A stretch of DNA of 64,000 nucleotides from Bemisia tabaci (lineage: Eukaryota > Arthropoda > Insecta > Hemiptera > Aleyrodidae). The DNA lies in the NCBI RefSeq assembly GCF_918797505.1, contig NC_092800.1:24443577-24507576 (forward strand), written 5' to 3'. How positions within the stretch are numbered: the stretch's first letter is position 1; every line of letters starts with the position of its first letter. Below, in pieces: positions 43,345 through 54,020 of the stretch. The notes under the pieces are model-generated. The model made no database searches and had not been told where the DNA came from. It worked only from the letters and a program-made list of their open reading frames with translations. The position numbers were made by a program, and so were the translations under genes.

Positions 43345-43389
43345 GAATGTATTATCAGTTTCCCTTCGCAGATACGTGATTTTAGGGAT

Positions 43390-43510
43390 GAATCAGAGAT
43401 TGTAGTATTCTATCTAAATTTTCACGTGAGCCCTATCTTACATACAAATCCATGCTTTCCGGGGCTCATGCGAAATCGACGTACGCCCTTACGTCAGAGG
43501 AGAGACGATT
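43390..43510. mobile_element. Family R element, copy 4
   Basis: Right half CCGGGGCTCATGCGAAATCG, TACGCCCTTACGTCAGAGGA is well kept; the left half is diverged (TTCACGTGAGCCCTATCTTA). Confidence 0.65.
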
Positions 43511-43548
43511 TGGATGCACGATGCGGCGAAGCGGAAAAGCACTGGCCC

Positions 43549-43712
43549 AGTAGCGTGGCGTGCTTTGCGATGTATCAATTGTTATGCCATTTAAACCTAT
43601 GGAAAAGGATCGATAGACAGGGTGTTGGCAGCGAACACCTTCATAATCGATTCTTTACCATAGGTTTAAATGGCATAACAATCGATAAATCGCAATTCAA
43701 GCCACGCCACTG
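43549..43712 (+). mobile_element. hAT-like family P element with 8-bp duplication
   Basis: CAGTAGCGTGGCGTGCTTTG and GCCACGCCACTG ends, flanked by CACTGGCC on both sides (43541-43548, 43713-43720). The interior TTTAAACCTATGG is mirrored by CCATAGGTTTAAA. 164 bp, non-coding. CAG ends plus 8-bp TSD place it in hAT. Confidence 0.92.
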
Positions 43713-44383
43713 CACTGGCCCCCGATGAACTCGAGGCAAGTTCGATTTGTCTGATCCGGAGCACCGCCGATGTAGACTCCAAACGTGATGCGTTCTCGTT
43801 CAATTCCCAGAAAGGTTCTTGTTCCGAGACATTGCAGTCATTGACAAATAGTTATTATCGACAAAACTCCAGAAATAAAGTCCAGTGCAAATGTGCAATC
43901 TCCTCTTCCGTGAAAGAAAGGAGGGGGGGGGGGGAGGTTTCTTATCTATCTCTGTTTTTCGTTTTACAGGGCTGTTCAGAATTAAGAGCTTGAGCGTTTC
44001 CGGTGTATCCAAGTTTCAAAGGTTGTCTTCCTGCGCGCGGACGGGTTCACGAAGTGTACGGATTATGAATGCTATGAGACAGACCTTTCGTCACCACAAA
44101 CAAAGAAAATGGCGAACGCTCACGTTTTTTCAACGTATGGGTCTAGATCCAACTGTTCGTGCTCTCGACTACTTATTTCTTTCTTTTCGATTTGATTAGC
44201 TCCTAAAACCGCCCTACCTCCGTGCAATGATGACGTAACAATGTAATGGATGACACGTTCTGTTACCCCAAGCGAAAAGAAATGAGAGGCACTCCAGATT
44301 TTCAATGCCTAGGTCTAGATGCAACTTTCCGTGTTCTTGAGATGTCCATGTTGCGTACAAAAAATTGCAGGCGCTCCGATTTT
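43713..44383. other. Stretch without gene; local direct repeat
   Basis: TGGGTCTAGATCCAACTGTT at about 44139 and TAGGTCTAGATGCAACTTTC at about 44310 are diverged direct repeats. 44305-44383 recurs inverted at 62703-62780 (GCGCCTGCAATTTTT block). A 12-G run lies at 43923. No gene recognised. Confidence 0.5.
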
Positions 44384-44636
44384 CTGCCGTGCTAAGGAAG
44401 AACGCCGTACGAACATTCGAGAGTTGCCAAATTTCCTCGGATAAAACATGTATTTTTGACGAAATTAATGCATAATTTTCCTTAAAATTTTCAGATATTT
44501 GAGATTGAATTGCGAACAAAATGGTTTGAAAAATAGAAAGAAAAATATTCACAATTTCCGCGATAAATTCGTATTTTATTAGAGGAAATATGGCAACGCC
44601 TGGAGGTTTATACCGCGTTCTTCCTTAGCACGGCAG
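44384..44636. mobile_element. Family A MITE, full length
   Basis: CTGCCGTGCTAAGGAAGAAC, ATTCGAGAGTTGCCAAATTT to TTCTTCCTTAGCACGGCAG, 253 bp. Terminal arms are among the best preserved here. Flanks do not show a TSD. Confidence 0.93.
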
Positions 44637-44754
44637 TGCTCTTAAGCACAACGCATGCCTGCAGTTGTTAGTTCTCGAGGGTAATCTACGTTGCATTCAC
44701 AATTGTGTTCATCATGAAAAAGTCGAGATTCAGATGGGCTGTATGGCACCATGG

Positions 44755-44920
44755 CAATTGGCAAAATGCGGGAACGCATCGGCAGTGTTTTGCGGTATTG
44801 AAATCCACGATGCGTCAGTAAAAGTGTTTTTCGTGGAAAATTTGCACCACTTGGCAATGCCGCCGTGATGGAGCACAGCTCATTGAAACTCCAAGGATAT
44901 TTCATGGTAAACAAAATTGT
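44755..44920 (+). repeat. Family I relative
   Basis: GGAACGCATCGGCAGTG, TTGAAATCCACGATGCG, GTGGAAAATTTGC, GCCGTGATGGAGCAC and ATTTCATGGT keep the order of 62500-62640. Divergence is high. Confidence 0.5.
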
Positions 44921-45104
44921 AAATACAGCGTGGAATACCCTTAAGAACTAACAGCCGCAGTCATACGTTGAGAAAGCGTGAATTAGTGAAGCATGAAATT
45001 GAATAGCGTGAAGAAAAGAGGTTTAATGACGTAAAAAAACACTAATGTGTGCTCAATTTTCAAGGACAATTCTGTGAATTCTCTTACGATTTTAAATAGA
45101 TTAA
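44921..45104. other. Stretch without gene
   Basis: No recognised feature. Confidence 0.35.
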
Positions 45105-46385
45105 AACGCATAATATCGAAAATCTAAGCTCAGATTCGGATTCCTCTTGAAAAATTGATGAGATTTCATGTATCTTTTGTTAAAATAGCGTGAAAGAAAA
45201 AGGTTTAACGACGCGTACAGATTCTGTCATACTACCCGTTTGAACTACGCCGCCGCGCCGCGCCTGTCGCCCGAGATGCAACCGAACGGTGAGGCGCCGG
45301 CGCTTAATAAGCGTTCGATTTCGTCCCGAGGAATTTCTCACGATAAATTCTTATTCTTCCTCCTCCGCTGACCCACTGAGCACTACCCATGTTGCCACGT
45401 TGGATTCATATGCTCGAATCAGTAAGTCTACGTTACGTCTCTTTCCTTCATGCTATGCTCAAGTATGATACATGAAAGTGTATCAATTTTTAACGAGGAA
45501 TCCGAATCTGAACTTCTATTTTGGGTTTCACGCGTTTTAAGTCAAATTTTTCAACTTCAAAAATCCGAAATGACTGAAGTGGCTTAAAATGCCATCTCGG
45601 CTCCTGTTCGATGGATTTTCCTGAAATTCGGTGTCAGGGTATGATACATGAAATTGCATCGATTTTTTACGAGGAATCCGAATCTGAGCTTCGATTTTGG
45701 GTATCACGCGTTTTAAGTCAAATTTTTCAACTTCAAAAATCCGAAATGACTGAAGTGGCTTAAAATACCATCTTGGCTCCTGTTCGATGGATTCTCCTGA
45801 AATTCGGTGTCAGTGTATGATACATGAAATCGCATCAATTTTTTACGAGGAATCCGAATCTGAGCTTCGATTTTGGGGATCACGCGTTTTAAATCAAAAT
45901 CTGTCAAAATTCAAAAAATTCAAAATTCGAAAATCCGAAATAGCTTAAATGCTATCTCGGCCCCTGTTCGATGGATTTTTCTTAAATTCGGGGTCAGGAG
46001 GTATTTTTCGACGGTAAACTCGAATTTTTAGTCCATTTTTTAAAATTCTCAAATTCAAGATGGCGGACGTGGGCTAAAATGCTATCTCGGTTTCTGTTTG
46101 TTCGAGTCTTGTGAAACGCGGTATCACACGGTATTTTTATACGGAAAACTCGAATTTTTAGTCCATTTTTTAAAATTCTCAACTCCAAAATGTTAAATGT
46201 GGCCTAAAATGAGCCCCGGTTCTGGCCTCCGTTTCTCTTCGTTAGAGCTTTGTGAACCGCGGGATCAGGAGTACTTTTCGACGGGAAACTCGAATTTTTA
46301 GTCGATTTTTGAAAATTCTCAAATCCAAGATGGCGGACGTGGCCTAAAATGCTATGTCGGCTCCTGTTCGATGGATTTATGCCCC
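45105..46385 (+). repeat. Satellite-like array V with inverted fragment
   Basis: Three units of 176 bp start at about 45463, 45639 and 45815 with GTATGATACATGAAA, then ACGAGGAATCCGAATCTGA, CGCGTTTTAAGTCAAA and TGTTCGATGG. Further units of about 130-140 bp (ACTCGAATTTTTAGTC at 46019, 46149, 46289) carry AAGATGGCGGACGTGG. An inverted fragment of the unit lies at 45108-45175, before unrelated GC-rich sequence (45225-45460). Confidence 0.9.
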
Positions 46386-46539
46386 CCTTACTACATGCGT
46401 ACTCTTGAATTTCTGTACAGCCGCAAATTTATGGTCAATGGGCCCCTGACCGTCTATGGACCAGGTGGAGTTTTTGTCCTGAAAAATTACCTTTAGACGG
46501 CAATTCTCTTTATATTTTGTCTATGGTTTTTATGCCCCC

Positions 46540-46713
46540 CCCCCTTTCTCGCGGACTCTCTTTTCACTTTTCTTGCCTCCTTTTTCCTTCCATTTCCCCC
46601 CTTCTTCCTTGCTTTCACTGCCCAACCTTGTTTCCTTTTCCTTTTTTCCCCTTGTCCTTTCTTCCCTTTTTTCCTTTTCCTTTCCCCCCTTTTTTTCCCT
46701 CTCTTCTTCTTTC
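46540..46713 (+). repeat. Long polypyrimidine tract
   Basis: About 170 bp almost entirely C and T, with runs such as CCTTTTTCCTTCC and CTTTTTTCCTTTTCC, preceded by an 11-C run at 46537. Frames through it (46517-46851 plus, 46530-46802 minus) are low-complexity by-products. Confidence 0.9.
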
Positions 46714-47570
46714 GTGGCGCCCCCCAAAGGCTGGCGCCCGTGTGCGCCGCACGCCCTGCACACGCCCGAAGTCCGGGCCTGCGAATTGCAAATTTGTAAC
46801 AAAGAGGTTGATGAATTACCTCGATCTTACCGGCTTCACCAAATAAGCTGATTTTCTTTCATTCAAATTGTAAAAGAAACAATCAAGATGAGCACATCAA
46901 AGATGCTTAAGATCCATTCCTCAACGCATAGTGTTCAAAGTTTGTGTCACAGATTTGCAAATCCACCACACCCACCACAAGACACTGACATATCCTTAAT
47001 CAGGACTCGCGTATAGGATAATTAACGGTGCGTTGTCCATTATTTCGCCTTCAATCAGCAGGCTATGCATAATCACCGCCATGACGCACGAATAGTGGTA
47101 TCAGTATTTGTCATTAAAATTGTAGCAGTTTGTTGAAGACGCTTTGCTTACTAGCCTTAAACGTTTCTAATACGTGTAACTGACTCATTACAACACTTGA
47201 CCTGATCAAGAAAGTTTGATGTTTTGAAGTGCATTATGCATCTACATTATATTATCCATAAAACTGTAACAATAACATACCAAGATGCAATTGAACCGAT
47301 TATTTTCCAAATCACGTAAACTTCAAAATTGCGAATGTGAGAAAATCAAGAAAACCCGTTTTATTCGCATTGCTGACAATCTTCGAATTCCAAAAAACTG
47401 TATGTTCTTTCTTTTAGAAGGCTTTGGAATTAGACATGGTTGATTTTACCAGAGAAAGCAAAGAAAAAACACCCTCTTTACCACCAAAATAGAGATTGGC
47501 GCTTACGTGATTTGGATAATAGTCGGTTCAATTGCAGTGGACTCTCTTTTATTTTAAACGTACTTCGAAC
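46714..47570. other. Stretch without gene
   Basis: 46715-46800 (GCGCCCCCCAAAGGCTGGC, then CCCGAAGTCCGGGCCTG) resembles a GC-rich repeat I have seen in arthropod genomes; only one copy here. The rest is AT-rich and unrecognised. Confidence 0.4.
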
Positions 47571-47899
47571 TTGATGCTCATCATCAGTATAGAATAGGCA
47601 AAGATAGAAGGACTTGCCACAACATAGTGAAAGAAGTTATATTTTACAGGCATTACAATGCAGATTACAAATAAGCCTAACCTAACCTCTTATTTACACT
47701 AGACCGTTTCTCATTATTCTTTGACTGGACTGATCTCAACTTTACTCATTTATTTCTATTCTTACTTTGTATTTAGCCTAGCATGTTCGTAGTTGTGATC
47801 TTTAATATCTTTGCGTAATTTGTATTGTAATGCATGTAAAATAGTGGCATGTTCTTCTATCTTTGCCACCTATCCTAGTTATGATGAGAATTGAGCTCA
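47571..47899. mobile_element. Inverted-repeat element KK
   Basis: TTGATGCTCATCATCAGTAT, AGGCAAAGATAGAAGGACTT and GCATTACAATGCAGATTAC mirror GTAATTTGTATTGTAATGC, TTCTTCTATCTTTGCCACC and ATGATGAGAATTGAGCTCAA. Arms about 90 bp, spacer about 130 bp. Confidence 0.8.
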
Positions 47900-47930
47900 A
47901 AATGCATTTGGGATAAAAGAATGTCAACAA

Positions 47931-48157
47931 CAATTGAGGGGCTTGGAAGACAAATGGTTGTTAATGGTTTCAAGATAAACTACCCTTAATGTATATTCTG
48001 TGAAAATCACGCTTCCAAATTCCAATTTTTAAGCATCAAAAAGTCAATTTGAACTTTCTTTCCGCCATAAAGATCCATGCAATTTCGAAACTTCAAACCC
48101 GTATTTCTCGAAATATCAAAACTGCACTTATGCCTTGTCCTCCAAGCCCCTCAATTG
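47931..48157. mobile_element. Short-TIR element II
   Basis: CAATTGAGGGGCTTGGAAGA and its near-perfect mirror TCCTCCAAGCCCCTCAATTG, 227 bp apart at the ends. AT-rich interior without frame. TSD not resolved. Confidence 0.75.
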
Positions 48158-48800
48158 CATCTCGGTATGTTATTTTTACAACTTTATAAATACGCAGTTT
48201 TTTGAGAACCGACAACGCTCCGATACCAGCGGGGATTCGATCATAACCAGAAGAGGCTTGTTACTTTATGTCTTTGCAAGGCCGAGAAGAAAAGTAAATG
48301 AAGAGGTTGAAGTGTTTTTCATCGCCCTTTGCTTGAAAGTAAACCGCCGCGCCTCGCCACCTAGATTTCCATCTTTTCGGTCCCAAACAGCGTTGCAATT
48401 CACTGCAAAAAAACCTCATATTTCCCATTTAAAAACCTTGAACCATCGGTAGGAACGGCAACACCGCTACCGGATCGTAAATCAACCCGTTAGCTTCACC
48501 GCTGCTCTTCGCGGCCACGTTGTCGATTGGAACTCTCGTCGCCGCCTCCGCGTTGCCGATTGGATTTGTGTGAAAAGAAAAAATCCCACGTGGCAACGCT
48601 GCTTTCTAATCTCGTTTCATTTCGGTTGACACGGTATGGCGTACCGTTGCGCGGCGCGATACAAAGCGGCCCAAGATCGCTGCTCAAACAGAGCTTTCCC
48701 GCAAACTTAACCTTTAGCGGCTCTTCGCTGATCTCTTGCAACCTCCGCGCATATATCTTGACATGGACCGGCCCGGCCTCCTAGCATCGTATTAACAATG
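48158..48800. other. Single-copy stretch
   Basis: 48480-48790 is GC-richer; TTGCCGATTGGA-like words repeat weakly. Frames on both strands overlap and are unrecognised. Confidence 0.35.
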
Positions 48801-48885
48801 CTGTCGTGTGTCAAAGGAAACCTCGTATGAGCCTTCGGAAGTTGCCAAATTGACTTTGATAAGACGCGGATTATTGAGGAAACTT
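48801..48885 (+). mobile_element. Family A, left end only
   Basis: CTGTCGTGTGTCAAAGGAAA, ATGAGCCTTCGGAAGTTGCC, AAATTGACTTTGATAAGACG; truncated shortly after. Confidence 0.65.
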
Positions 48886-48910
48886 GAGCGGGTTCAATCC
48901 AAATCAGCCA

Positions 48911-49185
48911 CCGGGCCGATTATTGAAATTTATAGACAAAGCTATAGACAAAGAAGACAAAAAGAGTATAGAGCGATCTCATTGGTTGAAATGGATGGTT
49001 CTTATAGACTAGGGGGGTAAATGATGGACTAACTATCGGGTCCCTCGTGGGTTGTTGTCAGTTAGTCTATTACCTACGCCCTTTGTCCATTGAAACCAAC
49101 CGCTTCCACTAATAGGATTCCTCTATTTCCATTTAGTCTTCTTTGTCCATAGCTTTGTCTATTAATTTCAATAATCGGCCCGCAG
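48911..49185 (+). mobile_element. Family F element, full length
   Basis: CCGGGCCGATTATTGAAATT, TATAGACAAAGCTATAGAC on the left; TTTGTCCATAGCTTTGTC, ATTTCAATAATCGGCCCGC on the right. Central CCTCGTGGGTTGTTGTCAGT. 275 bp. Confidence 0.88.
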
Positions 49186-49243
49186 TTGTATTTTGCCCCT
49201 AATTTACTCTCACGCCTCATTTTTTTATAGGGCCGTCCGTGAA

Positions 49244-49712
49244 TCATCACTTTCCGGCCAAAGTAGCACAAGCGCCATGCGGCGTTTAAAAATTTCCGCC
49301 GCCATTTTATTTTTTTACAGAAAAACTCTGCCGTGCTAAGGAAGAACGTCGTATGAGCCATCAGGCGTTGCCGAAGTTCCTTCGGTGAATCGCGGATTCT
49401 CGGGAAAATTTGTAGACATTTTGCCCCAATTTTTCGGATAATTTTGTTCGCAATTCCACCTAAAATTCCTGAAAATTTCAAGGAAAAATATTGACAGCTT
49501 TCCTTATACATAAGCATTTCATATAAGGATATTTGGCAACTCTCGCATGTTTATACGGCGTTTTTCCTTAGCACGGCTGCAGAACTGTTGGTTGAATCTG
49601 GTTAAAAATTCCATTGAATTTAATCGGCAGCACAGAGAAAATTCAGTGGAATTTGCGGACAGTTTCGATGAAAACTCTCTCTGTAAATGGCGGCTAACTT
49701 TCCTGCATAAAA
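49244..49712. mobile_element. Family B element split by an A insertion
   Basis: Left TCATCACTTTCCGGCCAAAG, GCCGCCATTTTATTTTTTTA up to 49327; after the A copy, AACTGTTGGTTGAATCTGG and ATTTAATCGGCAGCACAGAG, then CTCTGTAAATGGCGGC. The right terminus is lost or rearranged beyond about 49700. Confidence 0.8.
49328..49582. mobile_element. Family A MITE inserted in B
   Basis: CTGCCGTGCTAAGGAAGAAC to CTTAGCACGGCTGCAG, 255 bp. Flanked by AACT (49324-49327, 49583-49586). Removing the element restores the continuous B sequence ACAGAAAAACTGTTGG, an internal control for the insertion. Confidence 0.93.
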
Positions 49713-49734
49713 ATAATGACACTATACTTCTCCT

Positions 49735-49840
49735 TCGCCAAGTCCGTGCTGTGGCGCTGAGAGCGCCTTCAAACAGTCGGTTATACCAAATCACTTCCGT
49801 TACGCTCGAATAGTTGCTTGTCGCCCCCTTCTCTCATCGC
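49735..49840 (+). repeat. Family Y repeat, plus copy
   Basis: GGCGCTGAGAGCGCCTTCAA, ACAGTCGGTTATACCAAATC and GAATAGTTGCTTGTCG recur inverted at 53075-53204, nearly identical. GGCGCTGAGAGCGCC is itself a small palindrome. Confidence 0.8.
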
Positions 49841-50255
49841 GTACGATGTGCACTCAAGGTGTTATAATTTTGTGGTTTTTCGTCGGAAGGAACTGAAATT
49901 TCACGCCGCCTATCGTTTAATCCTATCCTTTGGATTAAAATATTTGAGAAGTCATAAAATATATCATTCAAAAAATATTCATACATTATATTATTACATT
50001 AAATGAATTGCATTTTGCAATAAGGAGCCGTTATCTCTGGTGCTTTTTTAAAAGCACCTTTCTGCTTAGGGAAACCAATGGCATATATGATATTTCTAAA
50101 ATGAGTCAGAAATAGTCGCTCCTTACTGCAAAATGTGGTCCAAATCATTTATATCATTTTAAATAAGGATGTAAAAAATGGTATAAATCGGTCAGCAATT
50201 CATTAGCAGAGTTGAACTAGAGGTCAATTGCATCTCTCAACCTGGGGATAGAAAT
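49841..50255. other. AT-rich stretch without gene
   Basis: No recognised feature. Confidence 0.4.
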
Positions 50256-50682
50256 GGGTCGGTTGCACTGGTCACATAATCTTGTTTTGATGCTTGAGTC
50301 TTGTAGATTAGCCAAAAATAATAAGATCTGTCCAAACCACAACTTTCTACGTTCAATATTAATCGAGATATCGCCCTTTGATAAGTCGCGGTTTTGACGT
50401 CATCCACCGCGGCAGTGACACCCTTGGTTTCTTCCACCTTACTCTCATCCGAGTTTCATTTTGCGTAACCAGTGCAAATGTGCATCACACTAACTGATGA
50501 AAGCAAGGTGGAGGAAACCAAAAGTGTCACTAGCGCGGTGAATGACGTCAAAAACCCGACTTTTTAAATGGCGATATCTCGGTTAATGTTGAACGCAGAA
50601 AGTTTCGGTTCTTATTATTTTTAGCTGATCTACAAGAATCAAGCATTAAAACACAATTCGGTGACCAGCGCAACAGACCGAT
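50256..50682. mobile_element. Near-palindromic element BB1
   Basis: GGGTCGGTTGCACTGGTCAC, TGATGCTTGAGTCTTGTAGA, TTTCTACGTTCAATATTAAT, GATATCGCCC on the left mirror GGCGATATCTCGG, TTGAACGCAGAAAG, CTACAAGAATCAAGCATTAA and GTGACCAGCGCAACAG. Even the centre pairs: GACACCCTTGGTTTCTTCCA with GGAGGAAACCAAAAGTGTC. Two more copies at 55829 and 63900. Confidence 0.9.
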
Positions 50683-51627
50683 TGGTCTGAGTGTCATTGT
50701 ATCAATAGCTCTCCTATCGTATTCAAGGGTCGATGACTTTGCTGCCATGAGACAGAAATATTATTTCCTAACTGCAAAATGTAGCCCATTGAGAAGTACC
50801 TATTCAACTCTCAAGAATAAACAATATAAGTCTAATAAACTCCATAGTCTACTGCAAAACACGAGGAAAACAGTTCCGGCAAATGTAATTCAGTTTTTAT
50901 CGGAGCAACAACAAACAGCATTCAAACATTGCCTGGCGCACGGTTAAAAACCTGCATATTTTTCTTTAAAACGATCAACGCAGAAAAAATTATCTCGTTT
51001 CGAAATATGCATCAATTATTTCCTAGAGACGTAGTTTCCAAAGTCGCCGTCGTGAGAGTGTAAAAATGGAGGAGAATAAGTTTTGGTTTTTGCTTTGAGG
51101 ACAGGTTCACAAGCCTTTCAAAATTCAAAGCAAAATTTGTTGCCAGTTTAAGACAAAAATGGATAAACCCCGTATTTATTTTTCATACTACAACAAATAG
51201 TTGCAACCTTTGAACCTTGAAAAAAGTACATTAGCCTCCCCGTTGACAAGAATCGAAGTGTACCCTGAAATGTAGCAACATGGAATGTGAGTGTTTTGAG
51301 ACTAATTTCGTGTCTCATGAATAAAACGGGACTCCTAACGCAGCTCGCTCATTAATTTGTGTGTTTTGACTGACAAATGACTGTATTCGAGAGCGCAGCG
51401 GGAGGCACGGGTGGTTGAAAAGTCAAACATTTACTTCTGGCAAGTTTTGATTGTCGTCCTCCCGGATGAGACCGGATGAGATGCATCGCGCGGCGACCGC
51501 TTAAACTCCCATTTTTTCAGCTAACGATCCTTCCTTAAACAATCCTCTCTAATATTTGCCGTGAATCTTAAAGAGATTAGCCTTACAGCTCTCGGCTCGC
51601 CCTCGGCGCACTTTGCCGTAAGCAATG
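50683..51627. other. Stretch without gene
   Basis: AT-rich to 51380, then modestly GC-richer. No recognised feature. Confidence 0.4.
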
Positions 51628-51879
51628 CTGCCGTGCTAAGGAAGAACACCGTATGAACCGTAGACGTTGCCAAAATTCCTTTAACAAATCACGAATTTTC
51701 GGAAAAATTTGTAAATATTTTTCTTCAGATTTTTTCGAGAAGTTTGTAAGTAATTCGATCTGGAGTTTGTGAAAATTTTAAGGAGAAATATTCACAACTT
51801 TCCTCAAAAATAGAAATTTTGTAAGAGGAAATTTGGCAACGCCTGATGGCGCATACGGCATTCTTCCTTAGCACTGCAG
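51628..51879. mobile_element. Family A MITE with AATG duplication
   Basis: CTGCCGTGCTAAGGAAGAAC to CTTCCTTAGCACTGCAG, 252 bp, flanked by AATG on both sides (51624-51627, 51880-51883). Interior GGAAATTTGGCAACGCCTGA. Confidence 0.93.
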
Positions 51880-51883
51880 AATG

Positions 51884-53074
51884 GTTGCCTAACATAACAA
51901 AATGAACCAGGTGCTAAGTCGCATTTCAGAAGGAAAATGAATTAGGAGTAGTTTTGAATTCAACAAGTCGTAAATTTTCTTCTTACAAAAATTCAAAGTA
52001 GAGCAACGATGTTTTGATAGTAAAAGTAATTCTTAAAAGTCTCTAACATTAAGTCTTATGGAGGAAGAACACTTCTGACCTCTTTCTCTCGGTTCATACT
52101 TACTGCTACTTCATGGATTTATCGAAAACTCAAGGGGGATGTTGTCATTTGAAAAAAACATTGGCCTCCCTCCCCTAAATGGATCTGCCAAAAAGTACTA
52201 CTTTTCGACGTAGAAACATTCCCCAAGTTTCGTTTCAATAGCTCAACTAGGAAATATTTAAGAAGGAGGGGGATACAGACTTGTGTGAGACACCCTGTAT
52301 AAGTGCGTTTGGACGCGAGAGCAGAAACACTCAACAATTTCTCATAAATGAGCAACAACGCGGATGCTCAGCACATCTTTGCATTGAAAGTACGATCAAT
52401 TACATGGGAATAGTCTCTCTCATAATTTCGGCGTTGCCCATCGGAACCTTAACTTTCAAAACTATTTATCAGCTTTGAGATGGATTGCGGCACGCACCAT
52501 AGTTAGAATCCGGTTTTATTTCAAACTTTCATGACAAATTACTTTGGAAATCGTGGAGCTGAGATTGGCGAGGAAACTATGATGAAGTTCATTAATCGCG
52601 AAAAGATCATACGCTAATCTGATAATGGAAATGTGGCACTTAGAGGGGAACAATTGAAAAGAGAAGAAAAGGAGATATACCTCCTCTAATGAAATAGCAT
52701 GTTTCCTTTGGGTTTCAAGAGAGGATTTAATGAAAACTTTGCAACAACGGTGGAAATTGAAACCTACAATATTGTGCACAAAGAACACAACTCCACTCTT
52801 GAATTTTCGTTTCCAAAGTTAGCTCGTCGATTAATGAAATTCAAACATGTAAAACCTACGATATGGTTTGATTGCAGTTCTGAGGCAGTGACAATAATAA
52901 TTCGTCGATAATGCTTCCTTTTGTGTTGGTGAGAAGAAAAGGAATGATAGGTAGGCAACTATAATCGGCGTACTCCTTTCCGACGAAAAATCACAAATAT
53001 AATGGTCTGCTCACAAATATAATGGTCTGCTCTTGTCTGATAACCTGTCCTCTCCGTGCACCTTGTAAATGATG
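51884..53074. other. Stretch without gene
   Basis: AT-rich and unrecognised. The 21-bp ATAATGGTCTGCTCACAAAT unit is directly repeated at about 52990-53030. Confidence 0.4.
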
Positions 53075-53204
53075 AGTGAAGGCGCCAACAAGCAACTATT
53101 CGAGCGTAACGGAAGTGATCTGGTATAACCGACTGTTTGAAGGCGCTCTCAGCGCCAAAACGCGGACGCGGCGAAAGAGAAGCGTAGTCTGTAGTGTCAT
53201 AATC
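53075..53204 (-). repeat. Family Y repeat, minus copy
   Basis: GTGAAGGCGCCAACAAGCAA, GATCTGGTATAACCGACTGT, GAAGGCGCTCTCAGCGCC mirror 49735-49840. Confidence 0.8.
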
Positions 53205-53394
53205 GTGTTAGCCAGCGTCAGATATTTAGTCTTTTATCTAAATAAGAACGAAATTCAGTGATTCATTTTCATTCATAACAACTCCCAACTCTGTTTATAT
53301 TATTGTATCTGGAATAGATTCCGTGATTTTCTCCTGTAATTTTTCATTCCCTGATTCATTCCGGTTTTTCTTGGTACACCATGAATAAAATAAA

Positions 53395-53798
53395 GGGTAT
53401 GGATTCGATCAACATGAATCCATCAAAACACGAAAAAGTGAATCGATCGATGTAAGTCGATCAATAATGATTTTATCGAAAAATTATTAAAAAACTGGTG
53501 TCGATCCGATCGGCAAGAATTGATCGAAAAGTCAAAACGTGAACCGATCGACGTGATTTGATCGACACTGAATCGATCGACAAGAATTGATCGAAAAGTT
53601 AAAACATAAACCGTTCGACGTGATTCAATCGAAAACTCACGAATCGATCGGAAACTCAAGAATCGATCGACAAAATTCGGAAATTTGATCGGCAAACCCG
53701 TCAAACTCGAATTTTGTCGATCGAATCGACGCCGGATTTTTTTAAAAATCTGTCGATCTATTCGGTGTCAATGGATTCATGTCGATCGAATCCATACC
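53395..53798. mobile_element. Family K element, TCGATC-rich, copy 2
   Basis: GGGTATGGATTCGATCAACA at the left; GTCGATCGAATCCATACC at the right. The interior has about a dozen GAATCGATCGAcAAGAATTG-like words in degenerate tandem, separated by AAAAnTnAAAACnTnAACC spacers. No open frame of note. Confidence 0.85.
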
Positions 53799-54014
53799 GA
53801 AAAAAAAGGTGCCGTAGTAACATCCTGGATGTTAAAAAAATGTGCAACAACTCTTGAATGTTTTCATTACCACTCTGGCTGTTGAAGTAACATCCTAGGA
53901 TGTTACTTTTACATCGTTTCATGCTCCGTTGAGTGTTAATGGCGACATCCAAGAGTTGTCGCACATTTTTTTAACGTCCAGGATGTTACTACAGCATCTA
54001 TTTTTTCTCGGTGC
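53797..54014. mobile_element. Foldback element L at the end of K
   Basis: CCGAAAAAAAAGGTGCCGTA, GTAACATCCTGGATGTTA, AAAATGTGCAACAACTCTTG mirror CAAGAGTTGTCGCACATTTT, TAACGTCCAGGATGTTACT and TTTTTTCTCGG. CATA occurs on both sides, and CATACCC after L resumes the K terminus, so L probably inserted into the last bases of K. Confidence 0.8.
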
Positions 54015-54020
54015 ATACCC

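Noticed and set aside
46517..46851. 109-codon frame rich in Phe, Pro, Ser and Leu
   Set aside because: Translation of the polypyrimidine tract.
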